A stretch of DNA of 64,000 nt. Source: Argentina anserina (Eukaryota; Streptophyta; Magnoliopsida; Rosales; Rosaceae). Position numbers and translations under genes: made by a program. The notes below the pieces were generated by a model, which saw only the letters and a program-made list of their open reading frames with translations, was not told the DNA's origin and made no database searches. The DNA lies in NCBI RefSeq assembly GCF_933775445.1, contig NC_065877.1, forward strand, positions 3,844,001-3,908,000, written 5' to 3'. Of this stretch, positions 22,700 through 33,146 are shown piece after piece (within the stretch, counting starts at the first letter, position 1; each line of letters begins with the position of its first letter).

Positions 22700-23080
22700 T
22701 AGCTATATTTATTCAAATTAGATGCGAAGAGTGTTGATAATTACAACTTTTATTGTTTAAGGTCACTATCAGGGTGGTGAGAGAGGCCTATTTTCTCTTT
22801 TCTTCTATCTGTTTTGTCTTTGCTTCTATCAATAAGTTCAAAAATTATTTGATTTTTAGCTTTTGGCTAAGGAATAATACCGGACAATCAGTACTAAAGA
22901 TAAAAACTAAACCAACTATTCAATATGAAGGTGTAGGAAACAAGGAATAAAAGATTTTCATGACACGTGTGTAGCAATCCAAATTAACTCATAATGTAAG
23001 GGAGTAGTCACAGACTACAGCAGTGACACAATGTTCAATGGAAGCTAATATAAGCATGACTTGAGAGAATTACTCAAACT
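22700..23080. other. Spacer, no supported gene
   Basis: A+T-rich promoter-side spacer between the leftward aminotransferase gene and the 3' end of the decayed phosphodiesterase. A 65-codon frame at 22753 has no recognisable motif. Confidence 0.4.
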
Positions 23081-23096
23081 GGGGGGGGGGGGGGGG
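23081..23096. repeat. Poly-G run (16 G)
   Basis: Sixteen consecutive G on the + strand, in the last codons of the decayed phosphodiesterase (Pro codons on the - strand). Confidence 0.85.
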
Positions 23097-24503
23097 TAAT
23101 CCAGCAATCTTCTCCCATGATTTGAGACTTCTATCTTTGTAGTCTATTTTATACAAGGAAAATTGAGTTATAGGGAAGCTCAAGCTGCTGAGGCCTTCAT
23201 CCAGAATAGCGACTTTTTTTTTTAGCTTTCTTTCTCTCTTCTTCTGTCAGGTAGCCATAAAGGAGGCTCAAATGTGGCCTAACAGCTGCGCAGGACAGTT
23301 TTGGTTCATCAGTACATTGAAATGTGGAGTGAAGTTAGACTGATAGAGTAGCATATAATTTGCAATCTAATCTTTATAGTCAAAATGCACAGAAAACCCT
23401 GCCATTGCAAGGATTCGCATCTATGATATCTTATGTTACCTAGGGAATGGAAGTCCATTTGATGATTCACACTTCAGATCAGATGAACATAATCATACCG
23501 AATCGATCAACAGCATTTCGATGTGCTTCTATAGATAGATTGTATATATCAAGATGTCTGTCTCACAAAGATCAGAGACCATGATGAACAACTGAAAGAT
23601 CCTGAGTTGTTCTAAAGGATAGTGTAACAAGTTTGACATGCAGAAAACAAGAATTAGTTGAATCAATGGATCGTCGCCTCACACTCACTCTCACAGGACA
23701 ACATTATATATCAAACCTAGCTAACCTTACAAAATATTTGCTTTCTCACATAGCTTATGGATAGAATTACGGTTGAACAGATGAATTATCTCAATAATCA
23801 TACACAAACCAGCTTTATAATGAAAAGAACTTACCATTCATGAAAACGAATACTCCACCAGACTTTCCAGTCGCATAGTCTAACTGAGAAAAAAAATTTA
23901 ATTCATGGGAAGTACTCTGAAGTTGATCTGAATGTACAGTCTGATAAATATGAACACTAGGCTCAACTAAAGTGAAAGCAAGATGACAGAAACTGGATTA
24001 TTAAAGGTGCATGAAAGAATTTTACTTGTTTGATACTATTCGCTGTATAATCAGCATATACACATGTATACGCTGAAATTAAGAAGCCAAAGAGAACTGA
24101 AAAGTTCGTAAGTAACAAATCAGACAAAAGAAAAAGAACAATAATTAATACAAATATATACCTCGAGTGACACCTCGGAAGATGACTCAACGAGGAGGGA
24201 AACACATTGGAAATAGGAACTCATGGTAACGACCTGAGCAACTTTAGCTTCGTAACTAACACAAGACTGGAGAGTTTTGAACTTGTGGAGCATATCCTCA
24301 TACGCCATATGATTGGATCCAACAACGGCAATGTGGGGATCAATGTCAGGGCCGCCGAACTCGGCCTGCAGCCCCTTCATCACCTTCTTAATCCTTAGAG
24401 ACATTTCCTCTGATGGGATAGCCCACACCGAGTATGAGTAAGTTTTCTTGTGAACTATATCATGACTTAGTGGCGGAGAACAGTACTTGAATGCTGCCTC
24501 AGC
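23085..24503 (-). pseudogene. Cyclic phosphodiesterase (2H family) half of unit 1, decayed
   Basis: Three exons with good splice sites join in phase: 24503-24162, 23883-23835 and 23285-~23085. The translation follows plant cyclic phosphodiesterase (CPDase): YSYSVWAIPSEE, then GPDIDPHIAVVGS (first His motif, HIA instead of HxT), then RPHLSLLYGYLTEEER with the second motif HLS intact. A run of ten A where nine would keep frame (around 23217-23226) shifts the last exon, and the terminal codons fall in a 16-G/C run. There is no ATG between the acceptor TTTTACAG at 24504 and the CPDase core, so this half must be read through from an upstream exon, the F-box sequence that ends 170 bp away. CPDases open ADP-ribose 1'',2''-cyclic phosphate and nucleoside 2',3'-cyclic phosphates. 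Confidence 0.72.
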
Positions 24504-24676
24504 CTGTAAAAGAGCATGAAACAACTATAATCTGCAACAGTTCTACATTCTTGAACCAGTAAAGTGAATATATATAATATCAAGTTATCAACAATATATT
24601 TCAACATGCATACTGAAAAATTATGTGACATTTGATCAAACATTTGAAAAAAAAAAAAGAGAGTAAAAACTCATAC

Positions 24677-26012
24677 TTCGGGTGTAGACTATCTGTGCTC
24701 TTGAGATTTTGCCTCCCAAGAGGGGAACTATACTGTCCACATACACAATAGCATCACAGTGAGTCCCGTTGTTTTAAATGGGAAGATTTGTAAGCTTCTT
24801 GGTGCCCAGATTATAAGAGTAGAATACGGCTGTGCTACAATCAGTCCTTTTATACTCAATCAAAAGAACCTGGTCAGTCTTCCAAAATATCACAGGCTCT
24901 GCAGGGAGATCAAATGTTATGTGTTTTGTCCAAGCACCACCATTAGGACCACCAAGTTCATCCAGCACCCATATAGCACATGATTGTTCATCACGAAGAT
25001 GTCTTCCCAAAAGAGCAACGGAGTCCTTCCACACAAAAATGCCCTTCTAGCCAAGGCAATAATTCATCGATGGATAGTCAAATTCATCGATGGATAGTCA
25101 AATTCATCCGGTAACAATATATCATAGAATAACTCATTCCCAGTATCAACCATAATGATAACTCCCCTAATGAATTCTCCATTGAAGTCATCCCACGAGT
25201 CCAATTCCTTGTGTTGCTCTTGTCCCCGCCAAAAACACATACCCTTGAAATGCATTTGGAAAGGTTCGGGCCATATATAAGTAGTTTCTGTTTCTAATGG
25301 ATCAGCATTGATCTCTCTCCAATAATCAGTACCAAGAGTGTAACTGTGTAAACAGCTGCTTTGGGAGGACTATAAATTTTAAATATATCGTTTTTATTGG
25401 GATCAGAATATCCAATGCTAAGAACTTTGTATTCATTAAACTTGGGATCATATCCAAATCCAAGACCTTTACTGAACTCGAATAAGTTCCAAGATGTGTG
25501 AGCTGAACCCGAAAGGTATGAAGATGGGGGGGAGAAGCTTATATTCATGAATTGCTGGGTTCCATAAGATGATCGATCACCTCCACAGGATCAGCAGCTT
25601 GAGCTAGACAGATGATCCCATTACAATGGCCTGTAATAATAAGTGAGTCGTTCCGAGTCTTTAGGCCGGTTGGAAAGGGCATATGGAATTCCTGGATGAT
25701 ATTAACAAAGCTATGCTCATCATCAGGCACACCACCATTATCTTGATCATTTCGAAAATAAAGGAATGAGAACAAGTCTCGTGTCTCCTCAGTGTTGGTG
25801 TCCTTAGGGATCTGACGTTGCATAAGAACACTAGTGGTGAGATTGTTGTGCATGGAATTGTGGAGGTGTTTTGCTACGAACCTGGGACTGCTGATCAGAG
25901 CATACCACCTTTTGGAGACGGACTTGAATCGCTTCAATGATTTGGGTGGCAGAATTGAGAGGATTTGCTCCACCACATCCTCATCAATGGTTTTGCCAAA
26001 AACCGATGTCAT
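24677..26012 (-). pseudogene. SFBB-like F-box/FBA half of unit 1, multiply frameshifted
   Basis: The frame starts at ATG 26012 (MTSVFGKTIDEDVVEQILSI) with a good F-box (LPPKSLKRFKSVSKRWYAL). It then needs at least four frame changes: near 25560 (before LLWNPAIHEY), in a C run near 25530, at a short imperfect duplication at about 25340-25355 (VYTVT), and at a perfect 20-bp tandem duplication at 25064-25103, followed by an in-frame TAA near 24776. The collinear pieces match the F-box gene at 31.8-33.1 kb throughout (FGYDPKFNEYKV, MHFKGMCFW, WKDSVALLGR, IWVLDELGG, VYVDSIVPLL). A strong donor (CCCGAA/GTATGAG) at 24676 sits where the intact unit also has its donor. Dead copy of the linked F-box gene. 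Confidence 0.85.
25064..25103. repeat. Perfect 20-bp tandem duplication in the F-box pseudogene
   Basis: TTCATCGATGGATAGTCAAA occurs twice in direct succession and a third partial copy starts at 25104. It adds 20 bp, so it shifts the frame. Confidence 0.9.
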
Positions 26013-26187
26013 GATCTCCTTCTCGATGTTACATGAACACAATCAAAAGACAATACGCAGACTCAAGTCAAGTGGATTCTGACCTTACTCTCAAGTTGTG
26101 TAACATCAAACTGAAACTGAATCAAAAGCAGGACAGAAGATAAAATTGCATCATAATTACCTTAATTAGTCCCAATAGCAGAAGCAG

Positions 26188-26584
26188 GGCCGGCCCTGTG
26201 CGAAACAAGTAAAAAATTATTAATTAAAAAATATATTTATTATTAAAATAAAATTTAAGACCCTCAAATTCATAATAAAATATAATTTATTATTTATATA
26301 TTAAATTTATGATTTCAAGAGTCAAATATCAAATTATATTTACAAAAATGAAAAAAAAAACATTTGATCATGATTTAAGCCCATAAAATTTGATAATTGA
26401 AATATCTATTAAATTTTCATTCAATAGATAATTAAAGAATATGTGAAGAAATAGTTAATTTTGGACCTAATAATTAATTACATATCAATTTATTATTAAT
26501 TTTTATATTTATATGTAAAAAAAACCATATTTTTTCGGACCCTAGGCGCGTGGGCCTGTTTTGTCTTGGCCCAGGACTGGCCCT
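26188..26584. mobile_element. Candidate MITE, about 397 bp
   Basis: A very A+T-rich centre (26215-26530) is bounded by GC-rich ends that are imperfect inverted repeats: GGCCGGCCCTG on the left and CAGGACTGGCCCT on the right. The hexamer AAGCAG directly precedes (26182-26187) and follows (26585-26590) it as a possible target duplication. No coding capacity. Superfamily uncertain. Confidence 0.5.
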
Positions 26585-26589
26585 AAGCA

Positions 26590-27404
26590 GAAGGAACAAA
26601 TGGACAGAGGATGTGCGGGGAGATATTAGATCAAGAGGCAGCAGCACAGCCACTTCGAGAGCTGGAGAGATCATTTAGGGATTGTTCTTTGACATCATTC
26701 CTCTACGTATTTTCTTTACAATTGCGTGTCATATTTTCCTTTAAATTTAATTTTCTTTTCGAAATGAGAATTATGAGACATTAGTCCCCTAAATGCCCCA
26801 TAATTACTTTAATAATTCATTAAGTGCTTTTTTTTTCCGACAAGAATTCATAATTGCATAACGCGCAGATCCTCCATAACTTTGGGCTAGGTGATTAACC
26901 AGACTTAATTACAGTTTAAATAACTCTTTTTGTCTTGTTGATAAACTTGATAAATTATCAACCCGGCCTCTCTTTAGCAACTCAGCAGTGCTAGGGACAC
27001 CAAAGCATTATACCAAAAGACCAAAAGTGAATCCCATATTAATGACATGCATGGTATGTGGCGGTAGATCACATTAATTTGCAACGTGTATTTATGAAAA
27101 TAAGTTCTTTAAGGCAAAAACTAAAAGAAATATTATTAAAAACTAATTTCCTAAATGGCTTAAATCCTCAATACATGACGAATAGCAGTGAAGAACATAT
27201 TAATATCCTATGGTGATTGAGGGCCTAGATGTATGAAGTATATATAATCTTGAGAGATATGGATCGGTAGGAATTCGAAAGATGAGCCACTGTGTACTAT
27301 CAGAGTATCAGTCTTTGACTATAACAATAAAGAAAAACAATAATTGAAGCACAGAATTGCTCAGACAAGTAGTATATCAAAATAAGTAGCACGCATCATG
27401 TCCA
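26590..27404. other. Spacer between units 1 and 2
   Basis: A+T-rich sequence downstream of the unit-2 phosphodiesterase and upstream of the unit-1 F-box pseudogene. I see no gene or named repeat. Confidence 0.4.
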
Positions 27405-27844
27405 CTAATTCAAGACCAGAGGATACTCCGAAATCTTCTTCCACGATTTGAGAGTGGTATCTCTGTAGTTGATCTCGTACAATCCAAGTCGAGTTATGGG
27501 AAAGCTCAGACTTGTAATGCTTTCATCCATAATACTGACTTTCTCTTGAGCTATCTTCCTCTGTTCTCCTGTCAGATTACCGCAAAGAAGGCTCAAACGA
27601 GGCCTATGTTCTGCGAAGCAACAGATAAAGTCTCATGCTTAGTTGAGTTAGTTCTGCAGCAATCCAGTATTTGTTGTCTAAATGCTCAAGCGATCCATAA
27701 CAAGACTTTGCTTCCAAAAATAAATTATATCAATATTATTATAAGGGACTTCATTTGGCTGGTTTTTAATTCATGGAATATAAATATAATAGCTGATTTA
27801 CTTAGCTATCTAATTGATGTATAGTAACATTATCTAGACTTCCC

Positions 27845-27875
<31 letters not shown>

Positions 27876-30800
27876 ATAAGGAGAATTATATATGCATGCC
27901 AATTCCTAGAGACTGAGACATTCATACGGGAGGAAAATGCTTTATAAATCTTTTGAATTGGTTGATAGAAGGCACCGGTCGATCATAGTTGTATATATAA
28001 TGAATATATAAGGGACAAATACTGATGCACGCTCAAACAATTACAAACTGTTCGTTTGGGACTAAATGTTAGACGAGCTTAAACTTTTAATTAGTTAACT
28101 AAAGTAGGGGTGTTAATCGTTTTGAATGGTTCGGTTTATAGGTGATACCGAACACCAAACCGTTCTATTTATTCGGTTTAGTTCGGTTTGGTTTTTCACT
28201 TTTTTAAAAAAAAACCAATTGTGTTCGGTTTGGTTCGGTTTGGTTTTTCTCTGGTTTATATCGGTTTTTCTTTCGGTTATTTTGTAAAGAAAATCGGAGT
28301 TTCTTTCCTTGTCTACCTACTTGATTCTTAACGAAATAAAAAGAACATGCGGACAGATTTGCAAAATTATATTTACAAGATATAGTTGCTTCACAAATGC
28401 ATACAATTGCAAAAAGCCACTAAACAAGTTATACCACATTAGTAGGCATGTTGTGGTTCCAATATCTAAAATTCAAATTATGAAATTTCGACCGTCGGAT
28501 GTGATCAGCATATATAAATACATATATGGTAAAACATTCACCGAATTTTGATAAAGTTTGGGTCTCGATCGATGTGGTCAACATTAACTTAATTTCATCT
28601 AATTAAGTGAATTTGTTCTTACCCCCTCCTTCTTGACTAGTTTTGGTGGATTTTTTCATGCACACACTCTCACATATATGTGATGTAGCAGCTAGTGTAA
28701 AATTTTCAAAAATTTTACGTTCCATGGATAAGGCTACCCATAGGGGATAATAAGCGTATAAAGGGTTGAGCGCCTCGATCGGGACACAAACGTTATCGAA
28801 AATATGTGATTTTTTTACCATAACCATATTTCACAATACGTAACGCATCATGCGGACATATTTGCAAAATTATATTTATAATATATAGTTGCTTTACAAA
28901 TGCATACATTTGCAAAAAGCCACTAAACAAGTTATACCACATTAGTAGGCATGTTATGGTTCCAATGTCTAAAATTCAAAATATTAAATTTTGACCGTCA
29001 GATGTGATCAGCATATTTAAATAAGGATATGGTAAAAAATTCATCTAATGTTGATAATATTTGGGTCTCGATCGATGTGGTCAACATTAACTTAATTTCA
29101 TCTAATTAAGTGAATTTGTTCTTACCCCCTCCTTCTTGACTAGTTTTGGTGGATTTTTTCATGCACACACTCTCACATATATGTGATGTAGCAGCTAGTG
29201 TAAAATTTTCAAAAATTTTACGTTCCATGGATAAGGCTACCCATAGGGGATAATAAGCGTATAAAGGGTTGACCGCCTCGATCGGGACACAAACGTTGTC
29301 AAAAATATGTGATTTTTTTACCATAACCATATTTCACAATACGTAACGCATCATGCGGACATATTTGCAAAATTCTTTTTATAATATATAGTTGCTTCAC
29401 AAATGCATACATTTGCAAAAAGCCACTAAACAAGTTATACCACATTAGTAGACATGTTGTGGTTCCAATGTCTAAAATTCAAAATATTAAATTTTGACCG
29501 TCAGATGTGATCAGCATATTTAAATAAGGATATGGTAAAAAATTCATCTAATGTTGATAATATTTGGATCTCGATCGATGTGGTCAACATTAACTTAATT
29601 TCATCTAATTAAGTGAATTTGTTCTTACCCCCTCCTTCTTGACTAGTTTTGGTGGATTTTTTCATACACACACTCTCACATATATGTGATGTAGCAGCTA
29701 GTGTAAAATGTTCAAAAATTTTACGTTCCATGGATAAGGCTACCCATAGGTGATAATAAGCGTAAAAAGGGTTGACCGCCTCGATCGGGACACAAACGTT
29801 ATCGAAAATATGTGATTTTTTTACCATAACCATATTTCACTATACGTAACGCATCATGCGGACAAATTTGCAAAATTCTATTTATAAGATATAGTTGCTT
29901 CACAACTACATACATTTGCAAAAAGACCACTAAACAAGTTATACCACATTAGTAGACATGTTGTGGTTCAAATATCTAAAATTCAAATTATGAAATTTCG
30001 ACCGTCAGATGTGATCAGCATATATAAATACAGATATGGTAAAAAATTCACCGAATTTTGATAAAGTTTGGGTCTCGATCGATAACATATTTAATTATGT
30101 ATATTAAAAATATCTATAAATAATATAATTTCTTTATAATATATATATATATATATATATTCGGTTTTTCGGTTCGGTTTCGGTTTCCAAACGTCCCAAA
30201 CCTCCCCATCAAATCTTTCGGTTTGGTGCGGTTTTTTTGCGGTTTGATGCGGTTTTTTTTTTCTTCGGTTTTTTTCGGTTATGGTTCGGTTATGGTTCGG
30301 TTTTTTTTCGGTTTTCGGTTTTCAATTAACACCCCTAAACTAAAGTACTAAACAGTACATGAAGAACAAAAGCTGGGACAAAACCATTTTCTCCTTTCTC
30401 CTGTCTCAATTCAAGAATTAGTATTTATATATATTGTTATTCTCATTTTTTCCTTAAGAATATTACCAGACCTGATAAAGAAAACTAAAAATCATTTTAC
30501 TCTTAGTTAATATGTACTCATCATTTTCTTTTCATCATGGATCTGTATTTCTTAAATTATTAAACCAAAACAGCAAGATACATATATACTAACCCCCAAA
30601 CAAAGTAGTTCTGCAAAGTAAAGAACTCCTTACCTATGTGCATGCCGAAATGAATGCTGGAAGTTCTAGCTGCATGAAACAACTGAGTAAAGAAAAAAAA
30701 ATGGTTAAAATTATTAGAGAATCTGCATGAAAATTTTAGATATGGGCAGTAATTGAATTACAACGTAGGCTGAAAAGTTGTATAAACACTGCAAATTAAT

Positions 30801-31688
30801 GAAATCTGAGGAACTAAAACTGATACAAACCCAGCTTGAATGAGAATAAAAAGAAAAATTGAAACAAGTTTGTGGGTATATATATATATATATATAATTT
30901 TTTTTTTGAAAGGACAAGTTTATAGATCAATGGCTTATAGAATTAGAAAAAGAAAATGTTATTATTAGGACGGGGGGGGGGGGGGGGGGGGGGGGGTTGT
31001 TAAACAGATGAGAAATACATAGTTTTCATCAAGAGTTACTGGAGCACCTTGGTGTCCTAGTAGCTAGCTTGATAAATAATTGACAGTTATAAGCCTATGT
31101 TTTGACGCGTATTGAAACCGACATATATGGCAACTGCTCATTATTTCGTTCCTACCACATAGTTGTCCCCTGTGCTGATTTACTCACTGTATTCACTTAC
31201 AATGTCTAATTGAATATCATCTAGATTACTGGTTTCACAGAACTGTGCAGGCATTCAAATGTTGCATATATAATATATAAACAAAATCAAGTCTAGAAGA
31301 AAGAAGACATGAAAACGATGACAAGAAGAGGAAAAGTAAGTACCTTCCCACAATTCTCCCTGTTTGAATCAATGAGGAGGGAAACAGATTGGTAATAAAA
31401 TTCCCTAGTAACCACCTCAACGACTTCAGCCTTGTATGAATAAATAATATGGGACTGAAGAGATCTGAACTTGCTGAGCACTTCGTCACGCGTCATACGA
31501 ATAGATCCTACAAGGGGGATGTGAGGCTCAATCTCCGGTCCACCAAACTCCGCCCTGAGGCCGTCCATTACACTTTTTATTCTAAGAGACACATCATCTG
31601 GTGGGAAGGCCCATACTGAATATGAGTACCATTGGTTGTCTGCCATCGAACGACTAATTGGAAGATACTTGAAGATAGAAGAGTCAGC
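27405..31688 (-). CDS. Cyclic phosphodiesterase-like (2H) domain, probably the C-terminal part of the F-box fusion
   Basis: Three exons join in phase: 31688-31352, 30669-30634 and 27610-27405, giving about 193 residues. The translation follows plant CPDase: YSYSVWAFPPDDVSLRIKSV, GPEIEPHIPLVGS, then RPRLSLLCGNLTGEQRKIA and a C-terminal LKSWKKISEYPLVLN. The second intron is about 3 kb because a hAT element sits in it. The first exon opens at acceptor TTTGCAG 30 bp after the F-box stop. It can be read from its own ATG at 31646 (MADNQW) or, with 14 more conserved residues (ADSSIFKYLPISRS), from a splice to the F-box exon. Key residues are altered: the first H-x-T motif reads HIP and the second reads RLS, so the second signature His is Arg. 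The enzyme activity is probably lost or changed. The donor of exon 1 (AATT/GTGGGA) is chosen because it alone keeps phase. Confidence 0.68.
28105..30337. mobile_element. Non-autonomous hAT element, 2.23 kb, in an intron
   Basis: Perfect 13-bp terminal inverted repeats (TAGGGGTGTTAAT and ATTAACACCCCTA) and an 8-bp target duplication AACTAAAG at 28097-28104 and 30338-30345 define a hAT-superfamily insertion. Subterminal regions are dense in CGGTTT/TTCGGTT repeats, as in many plant hAT elements. The interior has no transposase and consists of 503-bp tandem repeats. It lies in the second intron of the phosphodiesterase gene. Confidence 0.88.
28346..30083. repeat. 503-bp tandem repeat array (3.45 copies) inside the hAT element
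   Basis: Copies start at 28346, 28849, 29352 and 29855 (the last is 229 bp long) with exactly 503 bp spacing and a few per cent divergence. Each full copy carries the same 74-codon open frame on the - strand, which I regard as a by-product of the repeat. Copies 2 and 3 are closer to each other than to the outer ones. Confidence 0.9.
30972..30996. repeat. Poly-G run (25 G)
   Basis: Twenty-five consecutive G on the + strand, in the first long intron of the phosphodiesterase gene. Length is likely to be unstable in both genome and assembly. Confidence 0.85.
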
Positions 31689-31718
31689 CTGCAAATAGCA
31701 CAAAACTATATATGATTT

Positions 31719-33146
31719 TCACAGAGAAACACTTTGAACTGATAGATAATATGTATCTTTAAAATCCTTATTGACGCATATTGTACGAAGCATAGTAAGA
31801 AAGTATACACTGGTGGAATTATCTCCGGTCTTGTTGCCTTCCAACAGTGGAACAATACTATCTACATAAACAACAGCTGCTGAATCACGACTTGGAACTC
31901 TTTGAATTGGAATATATTGCTGAATTTTGGTACCAATGTTATAGGAGAACAGACATCCATTTGCGTCAGCCATAAGAATTTCATCACTCTTCAAAAATGC
32001 CAATGGCTTCTCAAGGATCTCAATAGTAAAATGTTTTTTCCAGGTACACTCACTATCAACATGAAATTCATCCACGACCCATATTCCCAAATAGTAACTA
32101 TGAACCCCAATATTGTCCCAAGTATGATAATTTACAGAAAAAGCAATAGATTCGTTCCATACTAGAAGGTGCTCAAAGGCACAAGATCCTACATAATCAT
32201 ATAAACTAGAGGGTAATGGCATACCATCAAATACCTCATTCTCCATATCAAACAAAATGAACACATCCCTGATGGCCGACTCCTCCATTGCATCATACAC
32301 ATTTATTTCCTTGAGTTGCTCATATCCAAACCAAAAGCAGAATCCCTGGAAGTACATCTCGAATCTCTCGGGCTGTAGAAGTGTAGTCTGTGTTTCTAAA
32401 GAATAGTTCTTCCCCTCTCGCCAAGAATCAGTACCCAGTGTGTATACCTCGGTTGTGGGACGTTTACTAATGTCACAATCATCAGCCTCAGACTTCTCAT
32501 AATCTCTAAGTCCAGTGTAGACGTTAACAACTTTGTAATTATTAGACTTAGGATCATAACCAAATCCAAGTATAGGATCATAACCAAATCCAAGTATAGG
32601 ATCATACGGCATCAGCAATCTACATGCTGGAGATGGTGGCATGGTGGGAAGAAGCTTAAATTCCTCAATAGCTGGGTTCCATAAAAGCACCTCCCAAGAA
32701 TCAGCCGTAGCTAGACAAATGATCCCATTACAATGGCCTATAATCTTAAGTGACTCGCCCCTAGTCTCTTGACTCATAGAATGAGGAATCTTGACGTCCT
32801 CACAACTAAAGCTGTATTCATTTATCTTATCAGTGCCATCATGATCATTGTCATAGTGAAAATTAAGCAATGAGAAAACTTCTTCAGTCTCATCAGTGTT
32901 GGTGTCCTTTCCGACCAAACGCTTCAAAAGAACACTAGTAGAAGAGTACTGTTTTTTGTGCATGGAGTGGGAGAGGTGCTTAGCAATGAACCTGGGACTG
33001 GTGATCTGGGCATACCAGTTCTTAGAGACGCATTTGAATCGCATAAGAGATTTTGGAGGCAGAGTTGATAAGATTTGCTCCACCACATCTTCATCTATAT
33101 TTTTATTTTTGCCAATCTCTGAAAATTCAGCAATCAACTTCTCCAT
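31719..33146 (-). CDS. SFBB-like F-box/FBA protein (475 aa unspliced; 446 codons if fused)
   Basis: The frame starts at ATG 33146. Residues ~18-62 are the F-box (DEDVVEQILSTLPPKSLMRF). The FBA-type propeller region follows: CNGIICL, LLWNPAIEEFKLLP, FGYDPKSNNYKV, EVYTLGTDSWRE, FCFWFGYEQ, LAFLKSDEIL and YVDSIVPLLEGNK. The order and wording match Rosaceae S-locus F-box brothers (SFBB/SLF), which form SCF ubiquitin ligases that recognise S-RNases. SFBB proteins end right after SIVPL. Here the frame goes on for 35 residues of unlike sequence that look like intron, and an in-phase donor (ACCAGT/GTATAC, 31808) allows splicing to the phosphodiesterase exon at 31688. An 8-residue unit (DPILGFGY) is tandemly duplicated near residue 180. 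A second, decayed copy lies at 24677-26012. Target unknown. Confidence 0.88.
   Translation of the reverse strand: MEKLIAEFSEIGKNKNIDEDVVEQILSTLPPKSLMRFKCVSKNWYAQITSPRFIAKHLSHSMHKKQYSSTSVLLKRLVGKDTNTDETEEVFSLLNFHYDNDHDGTDKINEYSFSCEDVKIPHSMSQETRGESLKIIGHCNGIICLATADSWEVLLWNPAIEEFKLLPTMPPSPACRLLMPYDPILGFGYDPILGFGYDPKSNNYKVVNVYTGLRDYEKSEADDCDISKRPTTEVYTLGTDSWREGKNYSLETQTTLLQPERFEMYFQGFCFWFGYEQLKEINVYDAMEESAIRDVFILFDMENEVFDGMPLPSSLYDYVGSCAFEHLLVWNESIAFSVNYHTWDNIGVHSYYLGIWVVDEFHVDSECTWKKHFTIEILEKPLAFLKSDEILMADANGCLFSYNIGTKIQQYIPIQRVPSRDSAAVVYVDSIVPLLEGNKTGDNSTSVYFLTMLRTICVNKDFKDTYYLSVQSVSL
32552..32610. repeat. 24-bp in-frame tandem duplication in the F-box gene
   Basis: The segment coding for DPILGFGY is present twice in direct succession (24 bp each), keeping the reading frame. 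Confidence 0.8.

Noticed and set aside
28603..29833. Three identical 74-codon frames as a tandem gene family
   Set aside because: They recur at exactly the 503-bp period of a non-coding array inside a hAT element; the repeats outside the frame are equally conserved.
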